Assembly: GCA_009993955.1 (NCBI GenBank)
Contig: JAACSL010000024.1
Location: forward strand, 1-61,366
Length of the DNA: 61,366 nt
Direction of reading: 5' to 3'
Origin: Paraglaciecola sp.
GTDB taxonomy: Bacteria; Pseudomonadota; Gammaproteobacteria; Enterobacterales; Alteromonadaceae
Under the pieces are notes generated by a model that was given only the letters and a program-made list of their open reading frames with translations, searched no databases and was not told where the DNA came from. Positions 45,821 to 55,873 of this stretch are shown here, piece after piece. Position 1 is the first letter of the stretch. Every line of letters begins with the position of its first letter. The translations under genes and the position numbers were made by a program.

Positions 45821-48298
45821 TTAAAGTTCAAAATTATAAGTAAACTTCAAGCCAATCTTACGGGGCGATAGTAGGTAATGACCATAGCTGCGTGAGATTT
45901 CAGGACCATTGGCGTTTTCTTCAGGAAACAGCGCTAGGCCAATATCACTTTTGTCGCCACGCGCAGACACAAAAGCGTATTTATCAAATAAGTTATCGAT
46001 ATAGAAACTCACCGCCCAATTGTCTTCAGACAAGCTCGCACTGAAATTACTTAGAGCATAACCGCCGATAGACTCGCCATCTGCACGCATACCCACCTTA
46101 GTGATAATATCGCTTTGGGCGGTAAAACCGTACACCACATCGAGTAACTTACCGTTCCACACCTCAGTAGTATATTTTAATCCCATGGAGAATTGATGTT
46201 CAGGTGAACCGGGCAAGCGGTCGCCATCTTTACCGTCATAATAATCTTGCAAAGGCAGGATGGGTAGACCGTCATCATCTACGTTAACGGCAAACAAAAA
46301 GGGCGCATCCGCGGTTAATTGAGCCTTGGTGAAGGAGTACGTTGCATAGGCTGTTAAATCATCTGACAAGATTGCTCTACTGGAAATTTCCACACCTTTA
46401 CTGTTGGCACCTGCTGCATTTGCCGTTATCGGTTGCTGTCCATTCACGGTAGCGCCTGCTACTTGCGCATCGTCCCAATCAACATTGAAAATCGCGGCAT
46501 TAAAATGAAACTTGTTTTTAAACCAGGTGCTCTTAAACCCAAGTTCGTAATTCGTTGTGGTATCCGCTGTAAAAATCACTTCGTTGGGTAGCGCACAAAC
46601 AATTTGGTTTTCAATTTCATCGATGTTTGCAGGGCAAGCTGCGACACCATTTGCACCACCGAGTCTAAAACCTTCACTGACGGTTAAATAACCCAACACA
46701 TCACTGCTGAATTGATAGCTAGTGTTAAACTTAAATAAGTTACCACTTTCATCTGCTTCTTCTGTTGAAAAGTCTAATTCAATTGAATCAGACGCTCTGC
46801 CATCAAACACTGTATAGTAAAGTGGCAAGTCGATGGCTGAGGTTGATTTCACATCGTATTTATAACGTCTAAAACCAACGGTTACATCCCACCGCTCATC
46901 GATGGCATAGGTAAGTTCACCAAAAATTGCTGATTCTTTTATTTCATCTATTCCAACAGACAAATATTCCAAAGAATCTGGACGTAAATTTCCGTCAACA
47001 CCCCATACATTGATGGCGTACTCATCAAAACCTGGTGTAAATTCACGACTTTCATTGTCGCCTTCTTGTTTGTTGTAGTAGCCACCAACAATCCACGATA
47101 ACGGGGAGTCGCCTTTCGACACTAACCGCACTTCTTGAGTAAAAATATCAATATTATCCAATTCACGAGTGAAGGACGAAAAGGCGGGAAACTCCTCATA
47201 GCTGTAATCCAAGCGGATGAGCAAATCGGTTTGATCGCGCTGCCCCACTGCTTCAAATTTGGATTTTCCGGTGGCTGATACTAACTCAGCAAAACCGAGA
47301 TCGGCGGTCATTTCAAGACTCAGTAGTGAGTCTTTTTTCTCACGAGGCTCTTCGTAGCGATACGCTGATTCATATTTGCCAATGATAGTTGCAAGTGGGT
47401 TGACAGACGCTAACGAGTCATAATGGACAATAGAGCGACCCTCTACGTCTTGTTTTTGATAGAAATAGGTCAGGGTAGCGTCGAATATATCGTTTGGTTT
47501 CCAACGCAATGCCGCTCGACCTGTGATGGTGTCTTCGCCATTGGCATCTTTAACTTGACGCAGATTACTGTCTACTGCAGCTTGATTTGACCAGTCTGGG
47601 TCGGCAAGAGACACCCCGCCTTCTCTCACTACATAGTTGTAATCGATAAAACCTGGATCTTTAAATTTATTCACAGAGACACGCAAGCCGAGTTCTTCGT
47701 TTATCAGCGGCGTATTAAAAATAAACCCACCTTCTCCACCCAGGCTATCGCTTTCACTGAGAGAAAACACGTTGCCGTAAATTTGCCCTTCAGTTAAATC
47801 TAAATCTACTTTCTTGGGGATATAACGAATGGCACCGCCTAATGTACCCGCACCATAGAGTGTACCTTGCGGCCCAATGAGCACTTCAACCCTGTCGACG
47901 TCACTTAAACGTAAATTAATAAAGAGTGGAATTTCGCCAAAATACGTAGCAACCGTGCCACCATCAGAGCCTGGCCCCGATGAGTTAGTGTTAAGGCCAC
48001 GCACAATTATGGGTGAATCACTTCTTCCTCCTTGGTCGGTTACCGTTAAACCTGGTACCCATCTAGCCACGTCAGCTAATTCACCAATATTTTGTTCTGC
48101 CAACAAGTCTGAGTTTAGCGCCGTTATGTTCAAAGGGGCATCTTGCACTGTTCCAGTGCGGCGTGTGGCCGTGATCTCAATTTTCTCTATTTCTTTGTCA
48201 ACAGTTTGCGCCAAAGTAACACTGGTTGGGAAACCGGCTGATGCTATAGCAAGGGCAATGACTGAATAATTGAATAGCTTGGTGTGGGTGGCTTTCAT
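45821..48298 (-). CDS. TonB-dependent outer-membrane receptor
   Basis: An 825-residue receptor with signal peptide (cleavage after LAQ-type site near residue 31), TonB box region IEKIEITATRR, plug domain (APLNITALNSDLLAEQ to the RVEVLIGPQGTLYGAGTLGG motif, quoted by its ends RVEVLIGPQG and GAGTLGG) and a 22-strand barrel ending in KIGLKFTYNFEL, with the C-terminal aromatic. It belongs to the large catecholate/oligosaccharide-type class abundant in marine Alteromonadales; no SusC-like insert, haem HisXxxFRAP box or cobalamin hallmark is seen, so the ligand is unknown. No Fur box is visible upstream, which argues weakly against a siderophore. Co-oriented with the TPR-sulfotransferase gene. Confidence 0.93.
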   Translation of the reverse strand: MKATHTKLFNYSVIALAIASAGFPTSVTLAQTVDKEIEKIEITATRRTGTVQDAPLNITALNSDLLAEQNIGELADVARWVPGLTVTDQGGRSDSPIIVRGLNTNSSGPGSDGGTVATYFGEIPLFINLRLSDVDRVEVLIGPQGTLYGAGTLGGAIRYIPKKVDLDLTEGQIYGNVFSLSESDSLGGEGGFIFNTPLINEELGLRVSVNKFKDPGFIDYNYVVREGGVSLADPDWSNQAAVDSNLRQVKDANGEDTITGRAALRWKPNDIFDATLTYFYQKQDVEGRSIVHYDSLASVNPLATIIGKYESAYRYEEPREKKDSLLSLEMTADLGFAELVSATGKSKFEAVGQRDQTDLLIRLDYSYEEFPAFSSFTRELDNIDIFTQEVRLVSKGDSPLSWIVGGYYNKQEGDNESREFTPGFDEYAINVWGVDGNLRPDSLEYLSVGIDEIKESAIFGELTYAIDERWDVTVGFRRYKYDVKSTSAIDLPLYYTVFDGRASDSIELDFSTEEADESGNLFKFNTSYQFSSDVLGYLTVSEGFRLGGANGVAACPANIDEIENQIVCALPNEVIFTADTTTNYELGFKSTWFKNKFHFNAAIFNVDWDDAQVAGATVNGQQPITANAAGANSKGVEISSRAILSDDLTAYATYSFTKAQLTADAPFLFAVNVDDDGLPILPLQDYYDGKDGDRLPGSPEHQFSMGLKYTTEVWNGKLLDVVYGFTAQSDIITKVGMRADGESIGGYALSNFSASLSEDNWAVSFYIDNLFDKYAFVSARGDKSDIGLALFPEENANGPEISRSYGHYLLSPRKIGLKFTYNFEL

Positions 48299-48866
48299 TT
48301 AAGTCTCTCGTAATGTTTAAAAATAGTCTTAATACTTTTCTGGTGAACTTCGTTTTTTTAATCGACGTCAAGTCAACAAACATTCGCCAAATATCTTTTG
48401 CGTCTCATATTCAACTTCAACAGCACAATATATGCCGACTTAAATCGAATATCTTAGGATTTTTTTATAAAAAATCTTTAATTTTTGGGTATTTATTCAA
48501 GAAATGTTGCATGTTAAAACGCTTAGTTACAGGACTTAGTTAAGTGAATCACTAACTTGGTGCAGCCTGAAAAACAAATGCCTTGCTACCTACGGCATAT
48601 TCAAACGTCTTCAGACTTACAGGAAATTTGCTCTTTAGTTTACGCGCTAAAATGGCGCACCCTCAAATTGCATAATTATGCATGAAATATTTTTTATTAA
48701 AATAGCATTTCATACCAACTTATGAATGTCTCATCCCAAGTCAGTAGGGTTGTCTATTTGTAAACAGGTATTTGATGGCAGCAAGTAGAGAAATTAGTGC
48801 AGAAAATAGTGATGTTTACGCTTAACGAAGGCGTCAGCTGTCCATTAGAGTGCATTACGAGGATTG
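48299..48866. other. AT-rich intergenic region upstream of the receptor gene
   Basis: About 570 bases without a credible gene. The part next to the receptor must contain its promoter and leader on the minus strand. Small open frames here lack ribosome sites or family likeness. No Fur or other recognised operator was found. Confidence 0.5.
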
Positions 48867-48893
48867 GAAATTGGCGCAAGAGACAAGATTTGA
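48867..48893 (-). pseudogene. Decayed 3' end of a second tRNA-Gly
   Basis: The 27 bases at 48867-48893 match 21 of 27 bases at 48973-48999, which cover the 3' end, CCA and T-arm start of the intact tRNA-Gly plus its flank GAAATTGG. The similarity fades after the T-arm. E. coli carries three tandem tRNA-Gly(GCC) genes next to orn, so the likeliest reading is a decayed tandem copy. Confidence 0.5.
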
Positions 48894-48977
48894 TGACCGA
48901 AACGGCGTTATCGCGAGACCATTGGAGCCGATTTGTTTAGTTTTGAATTTTGGAGTGAAAAAGGATTCTTTTGAAAT

Positions 48978-49052
48978 TGGAGCGGGAAACGAGATTCGAA
49001 CTCGCGACCCCAACCTTGGCAAGGTTGTGCTCTACCACTGAGCTATTCCCGC
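48978..49052 (-). tRNA. tRNA-Gly (anticodon GCC)
   Basis: The 75-base minus-strand sequence folds as a complete cloverleaf: acceptor GCGGGAA/TTCCCGC, D-arm with GCTCAGTGGTAGAGC, anticodon arm CCTTGCCAAGG with anticodon GCC, T-arm with GTTCGAATC, discriminator T and an encoded CCA. It reads glycine codons GGC/GGT. It sits beside orn, as the glyVXY genes do in E. coli. Confidence 0.97.
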
Positions 49053-49213
49053 ATAAAGATGGTATTAACCGGTTTGATAACATAGCTGCCTCAAACGGAC
49101 GCGCATTTTACAAAAACCAGAATACGATGCAAGCGCTAATTTACAGTTTTTGCTAAAAATTTAACGTCAACCTTGGTTTTGAGGCACAACTGTTTATTCC
49201 TTGAACAAATAGA

Positions 49214-49759
49214 TTAAATGCAAAATACCTGTTGGCGATAAAAGGCCAGCTCTGCAATAGATTCACGAATATCGTCAAGAGCTAAATGCACCCCTTTTTT
49301 CTTAAATCCTTCAATACTCTCGGGCTTCCAACGCTTCGCCAGTTCTTTCACAGTACTTACATCAATATTGCGGTAGTGAAAATACGCTTCTAACTCAGGC
49401 ATGTACTTCACCATAAAGCGCCTATCTTGCCCAATTGTATTGCCACACATCGGGGATACACCTTTATCTACATAGTTTTTTAAAAACGCTATGGTTAGTC
49501 TTACTGCGTCAGCTTCACTCACCTGACTTTGCCGACAACGTGCAGTCAAACCCGTCTTTCCATGGGTTTCAACACACCATGGGTCCATGTTATCTAATAT
49601 CAAATCAGGTTGATGAATGGCCAACACTGGCCCCTCGGCCAATATATTAAGATTTTTATCAGTCACGATAGTTGCAATCTCCAAAACGACATCTGTTTCG
49701 GGGTGCAAGCCGGTCATTTCCATATCGACCCACACTAAATTTTCATTATTTACCGGCAT
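49214..49759 (-). CDS. orn: Oligoribonuclease
   Basis: A 181-residue DEDD-family 3'-5' exonuclease that degrades RNA dinucleotides (and pGpG from c-di-GMP breakdown). The start at ATG 49759 has GGAG six bases upstream and gives the same length as E. coli Orn; the frame is open to 49780. Motifs: [15 protein letters not shown] (Exo I), [13 protein letters not shown] (Exo II) and [14 protein letters not shown] (Exo III with the catalytic His). Divergent from rsgA, as in E. coli. Confidence 0.97.
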   Translation of the reverse strand: MPVNNENLVWVDMEMTGLHPETDVVLEIATIVTDKNLNILAEGPVLAIHQPDLILDNMDPWCVETHGKTGLTARCRQSQVSEADAVRLTIAFLKNYVDKGVSPMCGNTIGQDRRFMVKYMPELEAYFHYRNIDVSTVKELAKRWKPESIEGFKKKGVHLALDDIRESIAELAFYRQQVFCI

Positions 49760-49871
49760 AGTGACTCCAAATTTAAGCAACAGTACTGAAAGACAATAAC
49801 AAGAGTATGATTAATAGCGCCAAAACGTTACCATGATAGCTGAATTTGCGCCAAATATAGTAAACACGCTC

Positions 49872-50906
49872 GTGGCAAAAAAACTAAAACTCACACAGCA
49901 ACAACAACGCCAAGTATCAAGCAATCGCAGTCGCCGTATTGCCAGCCATAAATCGAGTCAAGATTTTGATGATAATCAATTGGGCGAACCACAAAATGGC
50001 AAGGTAATCGGCCGTTTTGGTAAGCACGCAGATGTAGAAGATTCATTGGGTATTGTGCATCGTTGCCATATGCGACGCACGATAACTAGTGTGGTGTGTG
50101 GCGATGATGTGTTGTTTCGTCCTGGCAAAGACACCAATACTGCCGTAGCAGGGGTAATTGAAGCGGTCCACGATCGTAAATCAGTGCTCACACGCCCCGA
50201 CTTTTACGACGGGGTGAAACCTGTCGCCGCGAATATTGACCAAATTATTATCGTCAGCTCAGTAATCCCTACCTTATCACTCAATATTATTGATCGTTAT
50301 TTGGTGGCATCTGAAGATGTCGAGATCACCCCGGTGATTTTGTTAAATAAAGTTGAGTTACTCAACGAACATGAACGACAAGACGTAGAACAACAACTCG
50401 ATATTTATCGGAAAATTGGCTACCAAATTGTCTTCACCAGCTGTAAAACCCTCAGTGGAATGGCCCAGTTGTCCGCCTGCTTAAAGGGTAAAACCAGCGT
50501 TTTTGTTGGGCAATCAGGGGTGGGCAAATCAAGTTTAATTAACGCACTGCTGCCTCATGCCGATGAAGCCATTGGTGATATTTCGGATAATTCTGGTTTG
50601 GGCCAACATACAACCACGGCGGCAAAACTGTTGCGTTTTGAGCAAGGTGGTGAATTGATAGACTCACCCGGCGTGCGCGAATTTGCCCTCTGGCATTTAC
50701 CCGTTGAACGCCTAACTTACGGTTTTAGAGAGTTCAGGGATTACCTTGGCGGATGTAAATTCAGAGATTGTAAACACGGCAGTGATCCAGGTTGCATTAT
50801 TCGTCAAGCAGTGGAAGATGGACAAATCAGTGTTCAGCGTTACGAAAACTATCACAAAATTTTAGCCAATATGGATGAACTGCGTCCTGCCCACATGAAG
50901 GTCTAA
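49872..50906 (+). CDS. rsgA: Ribosome small subunit-dependent GTPase A
   Basis: A circularly permuted GTPase that helps late 30S maturation. From GTG 49872 it has 344 residues and lines up with the E. coli start ([14 protein letters not shown] against its short basic N-terminus); the frame is open to ATG 49833. The OB-fold N-terminal part precedes NKVELL (G4), then P-loop [14 protein letters not shown] (G1), and the zinc knuckle [15 protein letters not shown] in the C-terminal part. Divergent from orn, followed by psd. Confidence 0.95.
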   Translation: MAKKLKLTQQQQRQVSSNRSRRIASHKSSQDFDDNQLGEPQNGKVIGRFGKHADVEDSLGIVHRCHMRRTITSVVCGDDVLFRPGKDTNTAVAGVIEAVHDRKSVLTRPDFYDGVKPVAANIDQIIIVSSVIPTLSLNIIDRYLVASEDVEITPVILLNKVELLNEHERQDVEQQLDIYRKIGYQIVFTSCKTLSGMAQLSACLKGKTSVFVGQSGVGKSSLINALLPHADEAIGDISDNSGLGQHTTTAAKLLRFEQGGELIDSPGVREFALWHLPVERLTYGFREFRDYLGGCKFRDCKHGSDPGCIIRQAVEDGQISVQRYENYHKILANMDELRPAHMKV

Positions 50907-51029
50907 CTGGTTTACCAGACTCACCTTAATTTTACTAGCATATAGCCTATTTGACTTAGTGATGCTGCACGATTCTCGCAACTTGAGGTACAATTCCAAC
51001 TGGATTGTTTAATTAACTTGGGTGTTATT

Positions 51030-51890
51030 TTGTTAGATTCATTGAAAATCGCGTTGCAGTACATACTGCCAAAACATTTACTTTCTCGAACGGTTGGCGC
51101 TTTAGCCGCGGCAGAAGCTGGGGCTCTCACCACCTCACTGATCAAGTTGTTTATTAAACAATACAATGTGAACATGGCTGAGGCACTAAACAGTGAGCCT
51201 GAAGCCTATGCAACCTTCAATGATTTTTTTACCCGTGAATTAAAACCTGATGCCCGTACTATTTGTGATGGCGCAAACGAATTGGCTATGCCTGTTGATG
51301 GTGCCATCAGTCAAATTGGCAACATCCGCTACGATTCGATCATTCAAGCCAAGGGCCATGATTACAGTTTAACCGCATTACTGGGCGGCAAACCAGAAAT
51401 CGCCAGCCCGTTCAAAAATGGTAAATTCGCGACTATTTACCTATCACCCAAAGATTATCATCGTATTCACATGCCCATTACCGGCACGTTAACTGATATG
51501 TTATATGTGCCTGGTGAGTTGTTTTCAGTGAGCCCATTGACTGCACAGCGAGTACCTGGCTTGTTTGCCCGAAATGAGCGAGTGGTTGCTATTTTTGACA
51601 CTGAAGTAGGTAAACTGGCCATGGTGTTGGTCGGTGCGATCATCGTCGCCAGCATCGCAACTAAATGGGCCGGCACCGTCAGTCCACCCACTGGTAAAAA
51701 TGTACAACATTGGCAATATCCGGTGGATGGAGAGCACGCAGTAACCATAGGAAAAGGCGAAGAAATGGGGCTGTTCAAACTAGGCTCAACCATTGTAGCG
51801 TGTTTTGAAGCTGACAAAATTGACTTTGCCTCGTTTGCAGAAGGCGATGCCACTCGTCTTGGTGAAGTTTTTGCAACCACTGTCAACTAA
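51030..51890 (+). CDS. psd: Phosphatidylserine decarboxylase proenzyme
   Basis: A 286-residue membrane-associated enzyme that makes phosphatidylethanolamine. The self-cleavage motif LGST is in [14 protein letters not shown], generating the pyruvoyl group on the serine; the conserved [12 protein letters not shown] and [11 protein letters not shown] are intact. TTG 51030 gives [19 protein letters not shown], matching the E. coli start; another TTG at 51018 is open but less fitting. rsgA-psd order is conserved from E. coli. The next gene starts two bases after the stop. Confidence 0.95.
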   Translation: MLDSLKIALQYILPKHLLSRTVGALAAAEAGALTTSLIKLFIKQYNVNMAEALNSEPEAYATFNDFFTRELKPDARTICDGANELAMPVDGAISQIGNIRYDSIIQAKGHDYSLTALLGGKPEIASPFKNGKFATIYLSPKDYHRIHMPITGTLTDMLYVPGELFSVSPLTAQRVPGLFARNERVVAIFDTEVGKLAMVLVGAIIVASIATKWAGTVSPPTGKNVQHWQYPVDGEHAVTIGKGEEMGLFKLGSTIVACFEADKIDFASFAEGDATRLGEVFATTVN

Positions 51891-51892
51891 GT

Positions 51893-52765
51893 TTGGATCC
51901 CGTTAAAAAGAGCCTGTGGTCTCTGCATATCACAATGGTGCTGCTCGGTGCGACAGCACTTTTTTCTAAAATTATTCCTCTCTCGGCTACTGATATCACC
52001 TTTGGTCGAGCGGTAATTGCCTGCTGTATTCTTTTTGTTATCGTACGCATGAGCGGTGGAAAAATTCGCTTAAATAACGGCAGAGACTACTGCATTGCTG
52101 TATTTTTAGGCGTGCTGATGGCAGCTCACTGGGTCACATATTTTGCCGCCATGCAATTCTCGTCGGTGTCTGTAGGTATGATTGCTCTGTTTACTTTTCC
52201 AGTCATCACCGTACTGTTAGAGCCTTTTTTTGAGGGAATTCGCCTGGTTTGGCAAGATTTGCTCAGCGCCATGGTGGTTTTGTTTGGCATCTATTTAATT
52301 GTACCTGAAGTCAGTCTGGAAAATGATGTAACACTGGGTATTTTGGTGGGGATCTGCTCGGCCATGCTCTATGCCATGCGCAATCTTGTCCATCGTAAAT
52401 ATTTTTCACACTACTCTGGTGCTTTGTCGATGAGTTACCAAACTCTGATCATTGTGTTCAGCCTCACTTTTTTCATTGGCCCAGAGCTATTCAAAGCAAG
52501 CAGTGAGACCTATCTCTGGCTCATCATCCTTGGTACCTTTCTCACTGCACTACCTCATGCGTTGATCGCTGCCAGTTTGAAACACCTACGTGCCAAAACG
52601 TTTTCTCTGGTTGCCTGCATGCAGCCCTTGTATGGGGTCATTCTGGCTATGTTAATTCTGCATGAACAGCCCACTTGGCAAACAATTTGTGGTGGCTTAC
52701 TGGTTATATCTGCGGCACTGTACGAAACTATTAATGCCCAGAAACTTCATAACCGAGTCAGGTAG
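51893..52765 (+). CDS. EamA/DMT-family transporter
   Basis: A 290-residue inner-membrane protein with ten hydrophobic helices in two EamA halves; the typical opening of each half is seen (VLLGATALFSKIIPL and GICSAMLYAMRNLVHRKYF) and the PLYGVILAMLILHEQPTW block near the end. TTG start at 51893, two bases after psd, so it is translated as part of the psd unit. Substrate unknown; related exporters move amino acids, metabolites or nucleotide sugars. The following glycerophosphodiesterase starts two bases after the stop. Confidence 0.9.
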   Translation: MDPVKKSLWSLHITMVLLGATALFSKIIPLSATDITFGRAVIACCILFVIVRMSGGKIRLNNGRDYCIAVFLGVLMAAHWVTYFAAMQFSSVSVGMIALFTFPVITVLLEPFFEGIRLVWQDLLSAMVVLFGIYLIVPEVSLENDVTLGILVGICSAMLYAMRNLVHRKYFSHYSGALSMSYQTLIIVFSLTFFIGPELFKASSETYLWLIILGTFLTALPHALIAASLKHLRAKTFSLVACMQPLYGVILAMLILHEQPTWQTICGGLLVISAALYETINAQKLHNRVR

Positions 52766-52767
52766 AT

Positions 52768-53472
52768 ATGTTGATCTTCGCTCACAGAGGTGCCAGTGCC
52801 TACGCCCCAGAAAATACTCTCGCTGCCATACGTAAAGCCCTTGAACTCAAAGTAGACGGCATTGAAATTGATGTACATCAAGTTGAGCAAGGTTTGGTGG
52901 TTATTCATGACCGTTGGGTACACCGCACAACCAATGGAAAGGGGCAATTGCGCGATCATAGCTTAGCGTCTTTGCAAACATTGGATGCTGGCTTGGGTGA
53001 ACATGTGCCAAGCTTATTGCAGGTTTTGCAACTCATCGCTGGGCGCTGCCTACTGAATATTGAAATCAAAGGCGTTAACGACTTAAGTTTGCTGCAAGAA
53101 CATATTGAAATAGCGGTTGAAAAGTATCACTTCAGCCTCGATCAGATCATTGTTTCATCGTTTGATCATCACTTACTGCGAGCCCTGAAAACAACATTAC
53201 CTAGGGTAAAAATTGGCGCTTTAACCGCCACTAAACCCATTGATTACGCGGCATTTGCACAAACATTGCAAGCATATTCAGTCAATGCTGACGTCAGCTT
53301 TTTGGATGAAGCTTTTGTAGCCGATGCTCATCAGCGAGGTTTAAAAGTGTATGTTTATACGGTGGATGAACCAGCAGATTTGTTGGAATTAACACAATGG
53401 GGAGTTGATGGGGTATTCAGCAATGCCCCCGATAAGGCCAAAGCCTATGTTGCTAGTCTTGAGCCACGCTAG
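52768..53472 (+). CDS. Glycerophosphodiester phosphodiesterase
   Basis: A 234-residue cytoplasmic (UgpQ-type, no signal peptide) GDPD: FAHRGASAYAPENTLAA and EIDVHQVEQGLVVIHD contain the catalytic His pair, the metal-binding Glu/Asp and the second His, and NIEIKG supplies another ligand. It hydrolyses glycerophosphodiesters to glycerol-3-phosphate and an alcohol, and fits a membrane-phospholipid unit with psd and the transporter (two-base gaps). Its last 20 bases overlap the convergent MerC-like gene. Confidence 0.93.
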   Translation: MLIFAHRGASAYAPENTLAAIRKALELKVDGIEIDVHQVEQGLVVIHDRWVHRTTNGKGQLRDHSLASLQTLDAGLGEHVPSLLQVLQLIAGRCLLNIEIKGVNDLSLLQEHIEIAVEKYHFSLDQIIVSSFDHHLLRALKTTLPRVKIGALTATKPIDYAAFAQTLQAYSVNADVSFLDEAFVADAHQRGLKVYVYTVDEPADLLELTQWGVDGVFSNAPDKAKAYVASLEPR

Positions 53473-53866
53473 AACAGCTGGATTCACAGCTTCTGCAGCT
53501 TTGACACAATTTTAAATTCACGATGTGCGCACCAACAATCAGAATAGCCCCAACTGTGATGGTGATTGGCTCATAAGCGGCGCCAAACATATCTTTATTC
53601 CAGTAAATTAATCCACCCAAGACCAAACTATATAAAGGATAAAGTTGGCGATGGTAACGATAAAATCCAGACAAAATTGCCCAAAAACCAATGATCATCG
53701 ATAAAGATAATATGCCGCGTTCAAACCAGCTTTGCGCAAAAAATGTTGCACCGACAAAAGGAATAAAGGGGATTAGAATCGGTAACAAAAGACAATGCAA
53801 CGCACACAAACTCGAGGCCCAGATGCCTAGTTTGTCTAAAAATGATTTTTCAGTGCTTAATTGCAT
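53453..53866 (-). CDS. MerC-domain membrane protein, likely zinc-regulated
   Basis: A 137-residue inner-membrane protein with four helices and the MerC signature WASSLCALHCLLLP near the N-terminus, a Cys pair that passes metal ions in mercury transporters. The C-terminal tail is Cys-rich (LCQSCRSCESSCSS), a likely metal-binding site in the cytoplasm. No mer operon is present. A Zur-type palindrome lies 24 bases upstream, so expression is probably raised when zinc is short, which points to a role in zinc rather than mercury handling. Convergent with, and overlapping by 20 bases, the GDPD gene. Confidence 0.85.
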   Translation of the reverse strand: MQLSTEKSFLDKLGIWASSLCALHCLLLPILIPFIPFVGATFFAQSWFERGILSLSMIIGFWAILSGFYRYHRQLYPLYSLVLGGLIYWNKDMFGAAYEPITITVGAILIVGAHIVNLKLCQSCRSCESSCSSVAQD

Positions 53867-53890
53867 TCAAGTCTACCCCTAAAAACGGAC

Positions 53891-53903
53891 GTTATAATAT
53901 AAC
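53891..53903. promoter_or_regulatory. Zur-type operator
   Basis: GTTATAATATAAC is a perfect match to the core palindrome of gammaproteobacterial Zur boxes, and the next bases (ATTAC) extend the usual ATTAC/GTAAT-like flank. It overlaps the expected promoter region of the MerC-domain gene. Confidence 0.75.
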
Positions 53904-54012
53904 ATTACCGCAAGAATGCAAAGTGGAAAATATCACAAAAATAATTAGTCATATTAATGACTGCAAGCAGTTCACTACAGAAAGTGGCTGAGTTAAACCT
54001 AAGTGCTAGCCA

Positions 54013-54954
54013 CTACTGCGTTGGCTGTCTAGCAAATAATTTTTGCAATGACGTGACTGCTATCAGACATACACTGCCCATCACAACACCAACAAGGCCT
54101 TCGATTGCCATAGGTGCAACAACCGCAACAATAGCCATAGAATCAAAGGCTGCATAAGCCGGTTCGAGCAAATGATGGAGAGAGTGAATGTTGTGTACAA
54201 TGATACTACCCCCCACTAAAAACATGGCAGCCGTGCCAACGATGGATAGGGTTTTCATCAACAGTGGCGCAATAATTAACAGCGCCCGTCCGAGCCCTCG
54301 TTTGATGGCTGAAAACGAACTATTGATGGATTGTCGTAATAAATACAAACCCACGTCGTCTAATTTTACGATGGCAGCCACAATGCCATATACACCAACA
54401 GTGATTGTTAATGCCAATAACGAGAGTACCCCAAGTTGAGTGCTTAAGCTTTGATCTTGCACCGTACCCAATACGATCACCACGATTTCTGCAGACAAAA
54501 TAAAGTCCGTGCGGATCGCCCCTTTTATTTTATCTTTTTCAACGGCAACCAAATCAGTTTCAGGATCTGCGAGGGCTTTAAGTTTGGCAAGATGTTCGGC
54601 GTTTAACTCTTCTTTACTGTGCAGCAATTTATGAGCAATTTTTTCAACTCCCTCATAACACAAGTACAAACCGCCTAAGACCAACAATACCGTCACCAGC
54701 CAAGGTAAAAATGCACTGATCAGTAACGCCGAGGGAACAAGAATAACTTTGTTCAATAACGAACCTTTGGCAACCGCCCAAACCACGGGTAGCTCTCGGT
54801 CTGCTTTTACACCTGCGACTTGTTCAGCGTTGAGGGCTAGATCATCCCCTAAGACGCCTGCTGTCTTTTTAGCTGCAACTTTGGACAATACCGCCACGTC
54901 ATCCAATATAGTGGCAATATCATCGATTAGGGCCAGTAGGTTTGCTGCAGGCAT
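54013..54954 (-). CDS. DUF808 family membrane protein
   Basis: A 313-residue inner-membrane protein of the DUF808 (YedI) family: the N-terminus [41 protein letters not shown], quoted by its ends [14 protein letters not shown] and [11 protein letters not shown], is the family hallmark. About six hydrophobic helices lie from residue 70 to 310, between them [17 protein letters not shown]. Its function is unknown. It is separated by only 14 bases from the yibQ-like gene upstream on the same strand. Confidence 0.9.
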   Translation of the reverse strand: MPAANLLALIDDIATILDDVAVLSKVAAKKTAGVLGDDLALNAEQVAGVKADRELPVVWAVAKGSLLNKVILVPSALLISAFLPWLVTVLLVLGGLYLCYEGVEKIAHKLLHSKEELNAEHLAKLKALADPETDLVAVEKDKIKGAIRTDFILSAEIVVIVLGTVQDQSLSTQLGVLSLLALTITVGVYGIVAAIVKLDDVGLYLLRQSINSSFSAIKRGLGRALLIIAPLLMKTLSIVGTAAMFLVGGSIIVHNIHSLHHLLEPAYAAFDSMAIVAVVAPMAIEGLVGVVMGSVCLIAVTSLQKLFARQPTQ

Positions 54955-54968
54955 GTCCGTTTCCTTAT

Positions 54969-55748
54969 TTATTCCGATTGAGACGCACGTGCGAGACGCA
55001 GTGCACTTGGTGTTGCAGGTGTGGTTGGCTCAGCCACCAAAGCGCTCAACTTAACCAAACGAATTCCATGATCATCTAGATAGGCTAAATTCTCAGCTAG
55101 AAATTGCAGAGTCTGTGGATAAGGATGAGCAATCCCGACGGCTTGTCCGTATTTTTTAGCAAGACGCATTAAACGGAAAAACTGTTCACGGATACTCGCA
55201 ATATCGGCATTGTGGTCTAAAAACACGTTGCGCTTTACTGCAGGTACGCCCGACTCTCTTGCTACCGTTTCAGCTAAGGTTAAATCTGTAGTGCGACTAT
55301 CGAGAAAATACAGACCTTGTTGGAGCAAAAAATCCATGGTGACTTCCATGGGTAACGCTAACTGAGTGAGCTTACTGCCCATATGATTATTTAAACCCAC
55401 TGCATAAGGCACACTTTGTAGTGCTCTGGCCAATGATGTTTGCATCTGCTCCACCGACATTGAGGCTAATATGACGTCGTCCTCCTGTCGTTGGCCAGCC
55501 AAAGATTCCATTGGCATATGAATGATAATTTCTCGAGTTTGCGCGTTTGCACGCTCAGCAAACACCCGAGACAGCCGTTTGTTGGGTAAAATTTCAAAGG
55601 TGACGTTAATGGGTAGATTAAAGGCGGTAGCGTCTTGATGTTTGTTGCCCATGTCATCGATGATAATGGCAACGTCAACAGGGCGAGTGTTGGCTTGTGC
55701 AGGCAGCCAACAAAGAGTCAATATTAGAACCAAAAGAGTGATGCGCAT
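54969..55748 (-). CDS. Divergent polysaccharide deacetylase YibQ
   Basis: A 259-residue exported protein (signal peptide cut near AQA) of the divergent polysaccharide deacetylase (DUF610/YibQ) family. [16 protein letters not shown] holds the Asp pair of the NodB-like site, IIIHMPMES the histidine and SRTTDLTLA and [10 protein letters not shown] later elements. The family is linked to septal peptidoglycan through its constant location with envC. It is third in gpmI-envC-yibQ, 125 bases after envC. Confidence 0.88.
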   Translation of the reverse strand: MRITLLVLILTLCWLPAQANTRPVDVAIIIDDMGNKHQDATAFNLPINVTFEILPNKRLSRVFAERANAQTREIIIHMPMESLAGQRQEDDVILASMSVEQMQTSLARALQSVPYAVGLNNHMGSKLTQLALPMEVTMDFLLQQGLYFLDSRTTDLTLAETVARESGVPAVKRNVFLDHNADIASIREQFFRLMRLAKKYGQAVGIAHPYPQTLQFLAENLAYLDDHGIRLVKLSALVAEPTTPATPSALRLARASQSE

Positions 55749-55873
55749 TTATTATTTTTATACGTTGCTTACACCAACAAACAGGTGAAAAAGCCTTTTA
55801 ATGTAAAGCGATTATAAAGTGCTGGTATTAATTTACTAGCTTTTATCTGCACATCCATGACCAGAGATTAATC

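Noticed and set aside
47877-48269. 130-residue frame antisense to the TonB-dependent receptor N-terminus
   Set aside because: Shadow frame over the conserved plug domain.
45821-48298. Siderophore or haem receptor assignment for the TonB-dependent protein
   Set aside because: No Fur box, haem motif or linked iron genes were found.
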